In this document: in pieces, positions 20,193 to 28,870 of the stretch
Layout: every line of letters starts with the position of its first letter
Position numbering within the stretch: position 1 is the first letter of the stretch
Origin: Roseburia intestinalis L1-82
GTDB taxonomy: Bacteria > Bacillota > Clostridia > Lachnospirales > Lachnospiraceae
Direction: 5' to 3'
Assembly: GCF_900537995.1 (NCBI RefSeq)
Contig: NZ_LR027880.1
Coordinates: 2,674,001 to 2,738,000, forward strand
Length of the DNA stretch: 64,000 nt
The notes under the pieces: model-generated
Databases searched by the model: none
Seen by the model: the letters and a program-made list of their open reading frames with translations, nothing else
What the model was told of the DNA's origin: nothing
Translations under genes and position numbers: made by a program

Positions 20193-21386
20193 CTAACCTG
20201 CCATACTGTTTTCAAGCACGGCAATCTCAATAATCTCTTTCATCTTTTCTGCTGAGACATTATTATTGATAAGTTCCACAAGCTGCCCTTCTGTCAGTCC
20301 CTTTTCTATGGCACTTTTTATCTGGACAAGCTGTGCAGGCACAAGATCACCGCTTGCAACCAGCTTTACAATGTCGGCTCTTGACTTCTTTTTAAATGAA
20401 AGTCTGGCAAAAAGTGCCGCAATACCACCATTTGATTTTCTTTCTGTACGCTCAACTGGAAGATGCTGGATTACACGCCCGGCAGAGTCCGTAACAGGTA
20501 TCTGATAATACACGGGTATTCCATTGTACATAGGTGGCACTGCCTGTGAATCTGCAAGTGTTTTCACTGTTTCCTTATTATCAGTAGCTGCCAAAACCTC
20601 TGACGGTCCAGCCTTTTCCTCTTTTTCCGCAACCTTCTGATCATCAGATGCCGCACTCATAATCTTATCCTCAAGAGATTCTATCCTGTCTCTCATACGC
20701 TCCATCTCCTTGTCCTTATGCTCAATGCTATCTCTTAATCTTGCAATCGTGCTGCTTGCCTTATTAAGTTCATCCTGCTGATGGCTGATAATTCCATCCT
20801 TGTCCTCATTTTCCTTTACAAGCCTTTCCGTGACTTCCTTATCTTCCTTTAATACTTCAACATCGGATAATTTTTTATTAAGGGCATCGTATCTTTCCTC
20901 CTGATAGTTGATTTTCTCCACTACCATTTCCATCTGTGCAATCAGTTCTTTCACATACTCTGAGTCCTGCGTATACTGCTCCGCAGCCTTTGAAAGCTGT
21001 GCCAGAACTTCTTCATATAATCTTCTCATCACAACGGGCTTCTCTCCCCTTGCCACAGCTTCCTGTATGGTTTCAACCGGAACTCCCTTTTCATAAAATT
21101 CCAGTGATACCTTCATCTGATTGCCGGAGAGCTTATTATTGTGAAGGATATTAAAAAGTTCCTCCGGAATCCCCTTATGCAGACCTTCCGATAACACTCT
21201 CATCTGTCCGATGTTAAAATTCTTATCCAAATACTTTTCCGTCTGCTCCTGCGTAAGTCCATCCTCAAGATCACTTTTTACAAGCCCGTACACCTCATCA
21301 TCGAAATTCATTTCTTTTCTCAATGACTCAATATATCTGGCAATCTGCATATTGCTTAACGGCTTGTCATTCAGATTTTGTTCCAT
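20193..21386 (-). CDS. Coiled-coil hypothetical protein, 397 aa
   Basis: Residues ~1-130 contain helical repeats of the kind GLTQEQTEKYLDKNFNIGQM and GIPEELFNILHNNKLSGNQM, which resemble short repeats seen in other ICE proteins and recur near the C-terminus (GLTEGQLVELINNNVSAEKM). Residues ~140-260 form a long coiled coil (LSDVEVLKEDKEVTERLVKENEDK, then HKDKEMERMRDRIESLEDK). There is no signal peptide. It lies between the relaxase and PcfB genes, so a structural role in the relaxosome is possible but unproven. Confidence 0.72.
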   Translation of the reverse strand: MEQNLNDKPLSNMQIARYIESLRKEMNFDDEVYGLVKSDLEDGLTQEQTEKYLDKNFNIGQMRVLSEGLHKGIPEELFNILHNNKLSGNQMKVSLEFYEKGVPVETIQEAVARGEKPVVMRRLYEEVLAQLSKAAEQYTQDSEYVKELIAQMEMVVEKINYQEERYDALNKKLSDVEVLKEDKEVTERLVKENEDKDGIISHQQDELNKASSTIARLRDSIEHKDKEMERMRDRIESLEDKIMSAASDDQKVAEKEEKAGPSEVLAATDNKETVKTLADSQAVPPMYNGIPVYYQIPVTDSAGRVIQHLPVERTERKSNGGIAALFARLSFKKKSRADIVKLVASGDLVPAQLVQIKSAIEKGLTEGQLVELINNNVSAEKMKEIIEIAVLENSMAG

Positions 21387-21416
21387 ATGCTCCTCCTAAC
21401 TGCGTAAAAAAACAGC

Positions 21417-22865
21417 CTATCTTACTGGCTGCTCTTTTCTGTCTCTTATAATCTCTCTGTTGTATTCGGTCTTTCTTCCATCTGAAATACTGTCTGGAAT
21501 CATGCTGTTTAATATTGCCTTACCCGTATTCAGTTCCCTGCATACAACCTTTTCTCTCGCACACACTTCTGAATACTCCTCTTTGTAATGTCTTCTTAAA
21601 GCCTGCACTTCCTCAAGCGAATATCCCTGTGCCTGTAATTCCTGCTCCAGTGCCACCCACTTCCTATGCTCATCTTCAAAGAAGATATCTCCAAGCCTGT
21701 ATGACTGCTCTGCTGGCTTTAAGTTTTCCATCTCATCAGCCGCAGTAAAAAGTTCCATGCTCCTTTCCCTTGCTTTATAAATCCGGCTCTTTTCTGCCGA
21801 AGTCTCTTTTTTCTTATCCGTAAGAGAAGCTATCGTCCCCACAAGTTCTTCTGCTGAATGGATATTATGCCTTGCAAGGAACAAATACTGTTCCTGCAGC
21901 TTGTGCATTTTACGGATATCCTCCCTGTACTTCCATACCTGACTGTATGGTCTTTTTTTGAGTTTTCCCACCCGGTACAGCTTCGCATAATGCTTTTTCT
22001 GAAGTCCTGACAAGCCTGCCCTGCGGTATCTTTTAACTCTGCACTTTACAATGGAAACTTTCGGTATATCCTGTTTACTCTTATAAAACGCAATATCCTC
22101 TTTTACAATCCTGTCCCGGATTGCTTCCTCACAATACATATCCCCAAGAGATTTGCACCTTCTGAACCTTGTCATACCCTGTGGCTTGATTGCCAGATGT
22201 TTTCCCTGCTTTATCTGATATCCCTTTTCAGACAGCAGTTCGAGAAATTCCTCATAGTCCTTCGCCTGCAAAATACAGGCATCCAAGTCTCTTTTTATCA
22301 TATCGGACCATACAAAATTACCCTCCCTGTACTCACTCCATTCCTTATAGCTTTCGTGCTGCCTCTCCTTTTTCTCATCATCCACATCAATAATGGAGAG
22401 TCCATATTCCTGACACAGCCTGTTCGTGATAGGCTGGATATACTTTGCCCAGTCCCCTTTTTCGTAACGGTACTTTTTACCGTCCACAAAACTCACGCTG
22501 TTAAATACGATATGGGAATGAACATGGGCTGTATTATCGTGTACCACAAACACCGCTTCGTATGACTTACCAAGATATTCCTCCACAAATTTCTGTGTAA
22601 TTTCAAATGCCGTATCCGGATTTACCTCATTTTCCTTAAAGGAAAGTATGATATGATACCCCTGACGCTTATCAATTTTTCCAAAATTACGCTTGGTTTC
22701 CTTCATCTGCTCAAATGCGGTATCGACCTGACAGTTTATTGCACCCACCAGTCTGCCATCCTGTGTTTTGTCCGGGTTCATCACATAATCAAGTGCCCGC
22801 TTTAAATGTTTTCCGTGAAAATGCCCGCCACAATCTTTCATATTAAGGATTTTACTGATTGCCAA
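21417..22865 (-). CDS. Relaxase/mobilization nuclease (MobA/VirD2-like)
   Basis: About 482 residues from a TTG at 22865 that overlaps the end of mobC; an upstream in-frame ATG at 22883 and a downstream ATG at 22841 are alternatives. The start MAISKILNMKDC-type N-terminus, the tyrosine candidate in RALDYVMN and the histidine cluster VHDNTAHVHSHIVFNSVSF (HxH motif III) identify a relaxase that nicks oriT and stays bound to the 5' end. The C-terminal third is a basic, helical DNA-binding region. The candidate oriT lies ~0.9 kb upstream. Confidence 0.9.
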   Translation of the reverse strand: MAISKILNMKDCGGHFHGKHLKRALDYVMNPDKTQDGRLVGAINCQVDTAFEQMKETKRNFGKIDKRQGYHIILSFKENEVNPDTAFEITQKFVEEYLGKSYEAVFVVHDNTAHVHSHIVFNSVSFVDGKKYRYEKGDWAKYIQPITNRLCQEYGLSIIDVDDEKKERQHESYKEWSEYREGNFVWSDMIKRDLDACILQAKDYEEFLELLSEKGYQIKQGKHLAIKPQGMTRFRRCKSLGDMYCEEAIRDRIVKEDIAFYKSKQDIPKVSIVKCRVKRYRRAGLSGLQKKHYAKLYRVGKLKKRPYSQVWKYREDIRKMHKLQEQYLFLARHNIHSAEELVGTIASLTDKKKETSAEKSRIYKARERSMELFTAADEMENLKPAEQSYRLGDIFFEDEHRKWVALEQELQAQGYSLEEVQALRRHYKEEYSEVCAREKVVCRELNTGKAILNSMIPDSISDGRKTEYNREIIRDRKEQPVR

Positions 22866-23184
22866 TCTGCACCACCGCCTCATTTACTTTCTTGTTCAGT
22901 TTACGCATATAGGCAACAAGCTGTGTTTTATCCTCTTTGGAATAAAGTCCTGCATTGTTATTGAATACGATCTGATTGATATTGATTCCAATACGGTTCA
23001 CTTCATTGATAAGCTCTTTTAAGAGTTCCCTGACTTCCGGGTAATCATTCGGTTTCTGGCTGATGAGCAGTCTTAAATAATCTGCTTCACACATTCCGCT
23101 CTCCCCTGCCTTTTTTGCAAGCATTTCTGCCTCCTGCGGCATAAGACGGAGCGTTTTCCTGATACAGTGGATTTTATCTGCCAT
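22852..23184 (-). CDS. MobC-like relaxosome accessory protein
   Basis: 110 residues with a ribbon-helix-helix-like N-terminus (IRKTLRLMPQEAEMLAKKAGESGMCEADYLRLLI) and the conserved C-terminal pattern INEVNRIGININQIVFNNNAGL typical of the MobC family. MobC proteins help the relaxase open oriT. It overlaps the relaxase frame and is adjacent to the repeat-rich region that I propose as oriT. Confidence 0.88.
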   Translation of the reverse strand: MADKIHCIRKTLRLMPQEAEMLAKKAGESGMCEADYLRLLISQKPNDYPEVRELLKELINEVNRIGININQIVFNNNAGLYSKEDKTQLVAYMRKLNKKVNEAVVQIGNQ

Positions 23185-23188
23185 ACGC

Positions 23189-23719
23189 TCACCTTCCCCT
23201 CTTATCTGTACTGTAATCCTTTATTCCTTGTGCTATCGTGGCTGCCGCCTTTTCCAAATCACCCTTGCCCTCCAGATTACTGATAAACGCTTCCACCAGT
23301 GCCGTTGCAACAGCATCAATCTCCTTTGCATGACTGGTTTTATCAAATAATCGGTCTAACACCCTCTCATCTGCCTTTAAACTGTCATACTTTTTCTGAA
23401 ATTCGCAATATTCCTGAAAATCTTTCGGATCATCTTTCTTTGCCTCTGCGTGAAGTATCAGATCATAATTCCACTCACACACCTTATCAATCACATCATC
23501 TATCGGAAATGGCTCTATCTCACCGTTTTCCTCTGCCATATCCCGTCTGTACATCTTCCCCTCTGCATCCATTCCGATTGCATAATCATGTCCTTCCATA
23601 TAATTAAGAAGAAGTGCAGCATCTTCTATCGAAGGGTTGATTTGCTTATCATATACTTCTGCCCAGGCAATCAGTTCCTCTGGTTCTGAAAAAAGTGTTA
23701 TTTCCCTGTTCTCTGCCAC
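23189..23719 (-). CDS. Hypothetical transfer-region protein
   Basis: The best start is GTG at 23719 behind AAGGAGGTGCAAG, giving 176 residues; a longer frame from 23770 lacks a ribosome binding site. The protein is acidic and soluble, with a C-terminal helical part. It lies between the candidate oriT and mobC. No family recognised. Confidence 0.65.
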   Translation of the reverse strand: MAENREITLFSEPEELIAWAEVYDKQINPSIEDAALLLNYMEGHDYAIGMDAEGKMYRRDMAEENGEIEPFPIDDVIDKVCEWNYDLILHAEAKKDDPKDFQEYCEFQKKYDSLKADERVLDRLFDKTSHAKEIDAVATALVEAFISNLEGKGDLEKAAATIAQGIKDYSTDKRGR

Positions 23720-23764
23720 CTTGCACCTCCTTATCCGTGTTTCGTAGATATTCACTATGGCTCC

Positions 23765-23852
23765 AGTCACCGGTAAGTCCCCGGCGACTGCTAGATACGC
23801 ATTAGAGACATCTCTGTCCTAATGCCATCTAGTTAGGGGAACATTCCCCTAA
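23765..23852. other. Candidate oriT: three consecutive hairpins
   Basis: Three inverted repeats follow each other. The first pairs AGTC-CCGG with CCGG-GACT (23765-23789). The second pairs CTAGAT-CATTAG with CTAATG-ATCTAG (23791-23832). The third is the near-perfect palindrome TTAGGGGAACATTCCCCTAA (23833-23852), followed by TACCCCTG. Such hairpins upstream of mobC and the relaxase are typical of oriT. The nick site itself cannot be read from the sequence. Confidence 0.6.
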
Positions 23853-23869
23853 TACCCCTGCCAAATATA

Positions 23870-24089
23870 GAGTGGTGGCACTTTGTTCCACCACTTTTGA
23901 ATAAAACCACCGCTTTGTTCCACCATTTCCGGTAAAAACCACCGCTTTATGCCACCACTTTTTATAATTTATATTCATAGGAAAAAACAGCATCGGAAAG
24001 TGGTGGTACTTTGTTCTATCACTTTTTGAAAAAACCACCGCTTTGTTCCACCATCTTCCGTAAAAACCACTGCTTTTTACCACCACTTT
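23870..24089. repeat. Iteron-like repeats (two blocks of three units)
   Basis: Six ~20-bp units of the type CCACCGCTTTGTTCCACCA occur in two blocks (about 23872-23965 and 24004-24087), each block being GTGGTGG...CCAC, then CCACCGC...CCAC, then CCACYGC...CCAC with AT-rich spacers. Period within a block is about 33 bp, and the blocks look like a tandem duplication separated by an AT-rich stretch (TTTTTATAATTTATATTCAT). Such iterons fit binding sites for a relaxosome or replication protein. A nominal 85-aa frame across them is a by-product. Confidence 0.7.
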
Positions 24090-25073
24090 TTAATGGCACT
24101 GTCCGGCTATGGTCATCTGCTCCTTTTTCTGATCTGCAAGATTAAGTTTTGTTGCAACAAGCCATTCATTGTAATCCTTATAGCCTGCTGGTGGCGGACA
24201 GTCCTCAACCTCATAGCCCAGTCCATAGTATTTTCCCATAAGTTCTGCGGCTGCTTTCCTGCCCGGTGAATCCCCATCAAGGCAGAAACGGATAAAAGAA
24301 ATCTGTGGGTGTTCCCTGAGAAAAGTTGCAAGCGGGGCATCTGCAAGCATTCCAAGAGCCAGCTTATTTGATTCATGGTCGGCAAATATATCCACATAGC
24401 TCATAAGGTCGATTGCTGCCTCGAATACAACAAGCTCTGTACTGTTTACATTCACCACATTAAATCCATAGTTCTTATCATTCCCCTCCACATCACACTT
24501 GAATGGTTTTCCCTGTTTATCAAATACACCACGCATACTTGCAAATCTGGTTACTCCATTCTTGTCATTTCCTTTAAAGACAATATTGTGATAATGCCTG
24601 CTCTCATATATGAGATTTTCCTTTAAAAACAGTTCTATCACTGCCTTACTGATTCCACGCTCATTGTTAAGATAGGATATCAGGTAGGAATTATCCCCTG
24701 CTGGCTGCGGAAGCACAAAAGGCTTTCTTTCCTGTGGCTGTTTCTTTGTGACCTGATGAACAAGCGGCTGCTTTCCCGTGCTTTCAATTCTCCGGTATCC
24801 GGCAAAATCCAAGAGCCAGAATACAGCCTCTTTTACACTCATTCCGCCAAATACACGGAGGAAATCTATCTGTGAGCCGCCATTATTTCCCTTATCAAAC
24901 TGCCTTGACCATCTGTACCAATGACTGCGGTCATAGATACGGATTGAGTCCATTTCCTTTAAGGTGTGATATTTTCCAATCCTCTTTACGGTATAACCGA
25001 GACTTTCTGCAACGGCACAAAGATCTACGCTCTTTGCTATGGCAAGTTCCTCCTCTGTAAATCTTCCTTCCAT
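24090..25073 (-). CDS. DUF3991/Toprim domain protein (primase-like)
   Basis: 327 residues from the ATG at 25073 (AAGGTGAGAGT upstream; the longer frame from 25166 overlaps radC). The N-terminal part with RIYDRSHWYRWSRQFDKGNNGGSQIDFLR is the DUF3991 zinc-finger-like module of mobile-element primases. The C-terminal part carries Toprim motifs: the acidic residue in VVFEAAIDLMSY and the DGD in FIRFCLDGDSPGRKAA. It probably primes complementary-strand synthesis after transfer or supports element replication. It lies next to the iterons. Confidence 0.85.
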   Translation of the reverse strand: MEGRFTEEELAIAKSVDLCAVAESLGYTVKRIGKYHTLKEMDSIRIYDRSHWYRWSRQFDKGNNGGSQIDFLRVFGGMSVKEAVFWLLDFAGYRRIESTGKQPLVHQVTKKQPQERKPFVLPQPAGDNSYLISYLNNERGISKAVIELFLKENLIYESRHYHNIVFKGNDKNGVTRFASMRGVFDKQGKPFKCDVEGNDKNYGFNVVNVNSTELVVFEAAIDLMSYVDIFADHESNKLALGMLADAPLATFLREHPQISFIRFCLDGDSPGRKAAAELMGKYYGLGYEVEDCPPPAGYKDYNEWLVATKLNLADQKKEQMTIAGQCH

Positions 25074-25077
25074 ACTC

Positions 25078-25617
25078 TCACCTTGCCTTTCCCTGCTCTG
25101 CCACAAGCGGTGACTTAATATCAAGGTTCCTGTAATCCGTACTGAGTGTAATTCTTGGATTATCAATCATTCCCTTTTCCTTGAAACTGAAGAAGGCACG
25201 GTTATCCCCTCCCACGATGATATGATCCAAAAGAGGGATTCCAATAAGCTCACACAGCTTATTCATACGGTCCGTCATCATCGTGTCTGCCTTGCTGGGA
25301 AATATATTTCCCGACGGGTGGCAGTGGATCAACATCATACTGGCAGCATTACTTAAAATACTTGACTTAAATAATTCTCTTGGGTGTGCCATTGCTTCAT
25401 TCAACGAACCCACACTTGCAAAATGCACATTAATAGGCTTTAGGTCGGAGCTGAGATTTACAACACACACCACTTCCCTGTCGAACTGGCACATACATTC
25501 TCCCATTACGGCAGCTACTTCTTCCGGCTTGTTAAAGGACTGCTCCGAATAAATCGGAGCCTCCTTTACAAGCCTTATGGATACAACATCAAGTTTGAAG
25601 TCGTTCTTCTCTGTCAC
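25078..25617 (-). CDS. RadC-like JAB/MPN domain protein
   Basis: 179 residues from GTG 25617, which has GAGGAGG 8 bp upstream. The JAMM metal site is visible: HCHPSG followed by an acidic residue (SKAD) eight residues on. RadC-like proteins are common in ICEs and prophages; the molecular function is unsettled despite the old repair annotation. It overlaps the 42-residue gene upstream, in which its ribosome binding site lies. Confidence 0.87.
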   Translation of the reverse strand: MTEKNDFKLDVVSIRLVKEAPIYSEQSFNKPEEVAAVMGECMCQFDREVVCVVNLSSDLKPINVHFASVGSLNEAMAHPRELFKSSILSNAASMMLIHCHPSGNIFPSKADTMMTDRMNKLCELIGIPLLDHIIVGGDNRAFFSFKEKGMIDNPRITLSTDYRNLDIKSPLVAEQGKAR

Positions 25618-25717
25618 AGGAATCCGCCTCCTCTCCAAACTCAATACGGATAATAAAGTCACCTTTCTGGCTGTTTACAAGAGCAATCAGTTCTTCTACG
25701 GTAAGTTCCTGCTCCAT
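25589..25717 (-). CDS. Small hypothetical ICE protein, 42 aa
   Basis: ATG at 25717 is preceded by ATAGGAGGCAGTT, a strong ribosome binding site. The frame reads MEQELTVEELIALVNSQKGD and continues to a TGA at 25589, overlapping the RadC start region. It starts 9 bp after the DUF5688 stop. Too short for most gene finders, but its position and Shine-Dalgarno support translation; its function is unknown. Confidence 0.6.
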   Translation of the reverse strand: MEQELTVEELIALVNSQKGDFIIRIEFGEEADSCDREERLQT

Positions 25718-25726
25718 AACTGCCTC

Positions 25727-26725
25727 CTATCTCGCCTTTTCCTTTGCGTCATATACAAGCTGCGGCTCTGCCACGATACCGTCCAGTCTCTTGTTCGGTG
25801 TATCCGTTGCAAGTGTGAGTTTCCTTAAATCTTTATCATAGTGATACACCTGATTGGAAAGTCGTTCTTCCAATGCCACCTTCTGCATATTCACCTCTGC
25901 CACCATCTGTGCAAGCTCCTCCGGTTCGGTCAGCTCAGTAGACACCGCAAGAACTTCGTGCACACTTGAAGGCAGGATATACAGATCACTTTCAAGGTTT
26001 TCTGCCAGTTCGTGAAGCTCATTCTCATAAAGCATTGATACTGCACCGTCAATTCCCCTGTTATTGGAGATTATCCACAGAGTCTGCTCCGGTGGAACTT
26101 CCCTGATCATCATCTCTGCTATCTCCTCCGGCATCCCGTCACTTAAAAACATCTCTTTCATAACATCATTCATATTTCTTATTCTTGGCGGTAAGATTCT
26201 TCTTGTGTTCTCAGCCGCATATTTAAAAAGCTGCTCCTCATTCATTCCAAGTCTTTCCGCAAGGCTGTTCGTAACCTTTATACTCTGAATACTTTCAGTA
26301 TCCGCATTTACCACAAGTTTATAGATAATGGAAAGATCCTGAAATTCTCTATGTGGCACCTGCTCCAGAAATGACTTGTTCTGTTCCGTATTGATAAGCT
26401 GGAATACTACCTTTTCATCTGCATCTTTGTATAAGCTGTCAACATCAACAACTTGCGGTGTCTTTGCAAACTCCATTGCCATAAGGTCACATGCCGCCAT
26501 CAGTGTTTCCTCCAGATCACCACAGCTCTGATATTTCTCATACATATCGTTGATATAAATAGTAGGAGAAATAGTAGTATCTTCCCCTCTAATATTGATA
26601 GCATCATATGTCATATTTACCTTTTCCGCAGGTCTAACTATAAGCTCCATACCTTTAAAACTGTCGGGCATATAGTCCATAAACTTTTCTTTTACTACTT
26701 CCTTAAAAATCTCATAATTCATCAT
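25727..26725 (-). CDS. DUF5688 family protein
   Basis: 332 residues, soluble. The sequence follows the DUF5688 pattern (FKEVVKEKFMDYMP, NMTYDAINIRG, PTIYINDMYEKY, LSIIYKLVVN). The family is found in clostridial ICEs and has no known function. Two adjacent ATGs (26725, 26722) follow GGAGGATAAGCAGAT. It is the first intact gene of the surviving transfer operon. Confidence 0.8.
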   Translation of the reverse strand: MMNYEIFKEVVKEKFMDYMPDSFKGMELIVRPAEKVNMTYDAINIRGEDTTISPTIYINDMYEKYQSCGDLEETLMAACDLMAMEFAKTPQVVDVDSLYKDADEKVVFQLINTEQNKSFLEQVPHREFQDLSIIYKLVVNADTESIQSIKVTNSLAERLGMNEEQLFKYAAENTRRILPPRIRNMNDVMKEMFLSDGMPEEIAEMMIREVPPEQTLWIISNNRGIDGAVSMLYENELHELAENLESDLYILPSSVHEVLAVSTELTEPEELAQMVAEVNMQKVALEERLSNQVYHYDKDLRKLTLATDTPNKRLDGIVAEPQLVYDAKEKAR

Positions 26726-26746
26726 ATCTGCTTATCCTCCAAATAA

Positions 26747-26790
26747 AAAAAGCGGGGGAACATAAGTCATTGGCTTACATTCCCCCGCAA
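26747..26790 (-). terminator. Intrinsic terminator/attenuator ahead of transfer operon
   Basis: Read on the minus strand, GCGGGGGAA and TTCCCCCGC form a 9-bp stem with a ~19-base loop (26754-26790), followed by seven Ts. It ends only ~20 bases before the DUF5688 start, so it either ends an upstream transcript or attenuates the transfer operon. Confidence 0.7.
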
Positions 26791-26818
26791 GGTTGATCGT
26801 TTTTATTTTCTCTTTGAT

Positions 26819-26872
26819 ATACCCGTCAGCTCATTCCGGACAATCCCGTATTCTGTGCATTTTAACCTCCTT
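26819..26872 (-). promoter_or_regulatory. Possible leader peptide frame upstream of terminator
   Basis: AAGGAGGTTAAA lies just before an ATG that encodes only nine residues (MHRIRDCPE) before a stop. A strong ribosome binding site, a tiny frame and a downstream terminator form an attenuator-like arrangement. Alternatively this is the remnant of a gene lost at the IS junction. Confidence 0.3.
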
Positions 26873-26903
26873 GATTATAACAATTTGGATTGTCAACACT
26901 TTT

Positions 26904-27734
26904 TCAGACAAATTTTTTTAGGTTATTTTTCCGATATTGTACAGGCGTTTGATACCCTAAGGAAGAATGTATGCGGTGATGATTATACCAGTTTACATAA
27001 TCCCATAGTTTTATCTTCAGTTCTTCCTGCGTATGGAATGTTTCATTCCATACAAATTCTGTTTTTATAATCTTGAACGTAGCTTCTGCCACTGCATTGT
27101 CATAAGGACATCCCTTATGGCTCAGGGAGCGTTCCATATGGAACGTTTCTAACAGTTCTTCAATTGTCTCGTTTTTAAATTCATTTCCACGGTCTGTGTG
27201 GAAAATATGGATTTCCGACAGATTTCCGTCTACTTTCATAAATGCCTGTTTTACAAGTTCTGCTGTTTTATGTTCTCCTGCACTGTATCCAATAATCTCC
27301 CTGTTAAAAAGATCAATCAGTACACAAATATAATTCCAGCGGTTTCCTACCCTTACGTAGGTCAAATCACTTACCACTACATTGCGGTATGGCTGGTTTT
27401 GAAATTGTCGGTTCAACACATTCTCTACTTTTGATTCATTACATCTGTCTTTTTGCGGTTTAAACTGTGCTGTAGTATAGCTTGATACCAGACCTTCCTG
27501 TTTCATAATCCGTCCAATCCTGCGTCTTGATACCTGTTTCCCGCAATCAGCCAGTTCTTTCTTGATCTTTCGTGTACCATAATGGTTCCGGCTTTTTCTA
27601 AAAATTTCCTGAATGTCTGCAGTGAGTTCTGATTCATCTTTTTTTGCTGCTTCATAATAATAGGTGCTTCTGTTTACCTGTAGGACGCGGCACATTGCTG
27701 ATACAGAGTATTTGTGGGCATTTGCTTTGATCAC
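26904..27734 (-). CDS. IS3-family transposase OrfB, copy 2
   Basis: 276 residues, identical in sequence to the OrfB of copy 1, with the full DDE core. It is expressed as a -1 frameshift product with orfA at a TTTAAAA heptamer inside the orfA end. Identity of the two copies points to very recent transposition. Confidence 0.95.
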   Translation of the reverse strand: MIKANAHKYSVSAMCRVLQVNRSTYYYEAAKKDESELTADIQEIFRKSRNHYGTRKIKKELADCGKQVSRRRIGRIMKQEGLVSSYTTAQFKPQKDRCNESKVENVLNRQFQNQPYRNVVVSDLTYVRVGNRWNYICVLIDLFNREIIGYSAGEHKTAELVKQAFMKVDGNLSEIHIFHTDRGNEFKNETIEELLETFHMERSLSHKGCPYDNAVAEATFKIIKTEFVWNETFHTQEELKIKLWDYVNWYNHHRIHSSLGYQTPVQYRKNNLKKFV

Positions 27735-27736
27735 AT

Positions 27737-28033
27737 TTACTTTCGTCCTAAGATCAGCGCCGCTTGTTTTAAAATATCATTTTCCATTCTTAACTGCTGG
27801 TTTTCTTTCCGAAGCCGGATCAGTTCTTCCTGCTCCGGAGTCCGGTTATCTTTTTCATGGAAAGAACCGGAATTGGATGCCTGCTTTACCCACTTGTCAA
27901 ACAGGGACGTAGCAATGTCATATTCACGGCAGATATCACATCTGCGTTTGCCGGAACGATATAGTTCCACCAGTTGCTGTTTAAATTCGTCTGTATATTT
28001 GCGAGGTTTTCGTCGTTGTTTTTGTTCGGTCAT
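27737..28033 (-). CDS. IS3-family transposase OrfA, copy 2
   Basis: 98 residues, identical to OrfA of copy 1: helix-turn-helix plus leucine-zipper-like segment. It is oriented towards the transfer module, so IS-borne transcription could read into the remaining region A genes. Confidence 0.93.
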   Translation of the reverse strand: MTEQKQRRKPRKYTDEFKQQLVELYRSGKRRCDICREYDIATSLFDKWVKQASNSGSFHEKDNRTPEQEELIRLRKENQQLRMENDILKQAALILGRK

Positions 28034-28109
28034 AAAGAGTGCTCCTTCGTGTATTTATTATAGATTATATGACCTTAAAAAATCTGTCCAGTTAATTGTA
28101 ACCTATCCA

Positions 28110-28486
28110 TGCTCTGAAATCTTCATTCTTGCCCTGCGCTTACGCTCCCCCTCGGTAGAGGACTGACCGATGAAAAGCTCGATATTGCTCATATACAAAG
28201 CCCCGTTGTCCAGCGGTTCAACAAGCCCCAGTTTCATAAAGATTTGCAAAGCCCTCTCGACTGTGCCGACCTGCTGGCGGGTAATGGTGGCTATCATTTG
28301 GGCGGTGTAGGGGATATTTTCGTCAAGCTGCAAAGTGCCGCCGTATTTCAGCGATTTTAAGTACAGCTTCAAGAGGATATTGGAATACAGCATACCGTCC
28401 TGCATACTTTCCAGCAGCACGATAGCGTCATCGTCAAAATAGCTTTCTTTCAGTTTGAGGTAATAATATTTGCGGTTATCTGACAT
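28110..28486 (-). pseudogene. Phage-type replisome organizer, N-terminal part (truncated by IS)
   Basis: The frame starts at ATG 28486 (GGAGAACCAAGATT upstream) and reads MSDNRKYYYLKLKESYFDDD, the start of phage replisome organizer/replication initiator proteins. The winged-helix region continues through VGTVERALQIFMKLGLVEPL and ends after about 125 residues where IS copy 2 begins; it then reads three foreign codons to a stop. The C-terminal partner-binding domain is lost, so the element has probably lost its own replication initiator. Confidence 0.85.
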
Positions 28487-28682
28487 AATCTTGGTTCTCC
28501 TTATCTGTGGGGCGGGCTTTCCATCTCTTTGAATAATACCGGGGGCAGAGTACCACGATAGCCCTAAAACTCTGCTTGCAGTCATGGGTACAGCCCCGGC
28601 AAAGGGCATTGAAAGTAATGCGGTTTCGCTCATTGAGGAAGAACGCCCATTCCAGCCGCCGCTTCTTGCTCATTCTCGGCAT
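28476..28682 (-). CDS. Small basic Cys-containing mobile-element protein
   Basis: 68 residues from ATG 28682 (AAAGGAGCG upstream): MPRMSKKRRLEWAFFLNERN followed by a CRGCTHDCKQSF segment. The spaced cysteines could bind a metal. This short protein is commonly found just before the replisome organizer in mobilizable elements of Firmicutes; its function is unknown. Its end overlaps the start of the replisome organizer by 11 bp, indicating coupling. Confidence 0.65.
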   Translation of the reverse strand: MPRMSKKRRLEWAFFLNERNRITFNALCRGCTHDCKQSFRAIVVLCPRYYSKRWKARPTDKENQDYVR

Positions 28683-28870
28683 GAAAAAACGCTCCTTTCT
28701 TCGGTTTGGTCGGGTATGAGGGGACAGGGGCAAAATCTGTATGTTCCCGGTGCCATTTTCGGGAAAAATCTGCCCTGTAAGCCCCGTTGGAAAGGTCAGG
28801 GGTATTGCGGATAGGGTATGGCATACCCCCCTGCCTTTTGTATGGTTTCGGTATCATTTCGGGGCGGTTT

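Larger units (their letters stand above)
26886..28109 (-). mobile_element. IS3-family insertion sequence, copy 2 (1,224 bp)
   Basis: The same element as at 10725-11948 but inverted, with the same ends (TGGATTGTCAACAC at 26886, CCTATCCA ending at 28109) and identical encoded proteins. The flanks are ATT on the left and TGC on the right, so there is no 3-bp target duplication. Different mobile elements abut on the two sides, hence this copy marks a rearrangement junction. Confidence 0.93.

Noticed and set aside
23829..24086. 85-codon minus-strand frame with WWNKAVVF-like repeats
   Set aside because: It is a translation of the iteron repeats, without ribosome binding site.
23870..24089. CRISPR-like repeat array
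   Set aside because: Repeats are imperfect, about 20 bp, with short similar spacers and no cas genes; iterons explain them better.
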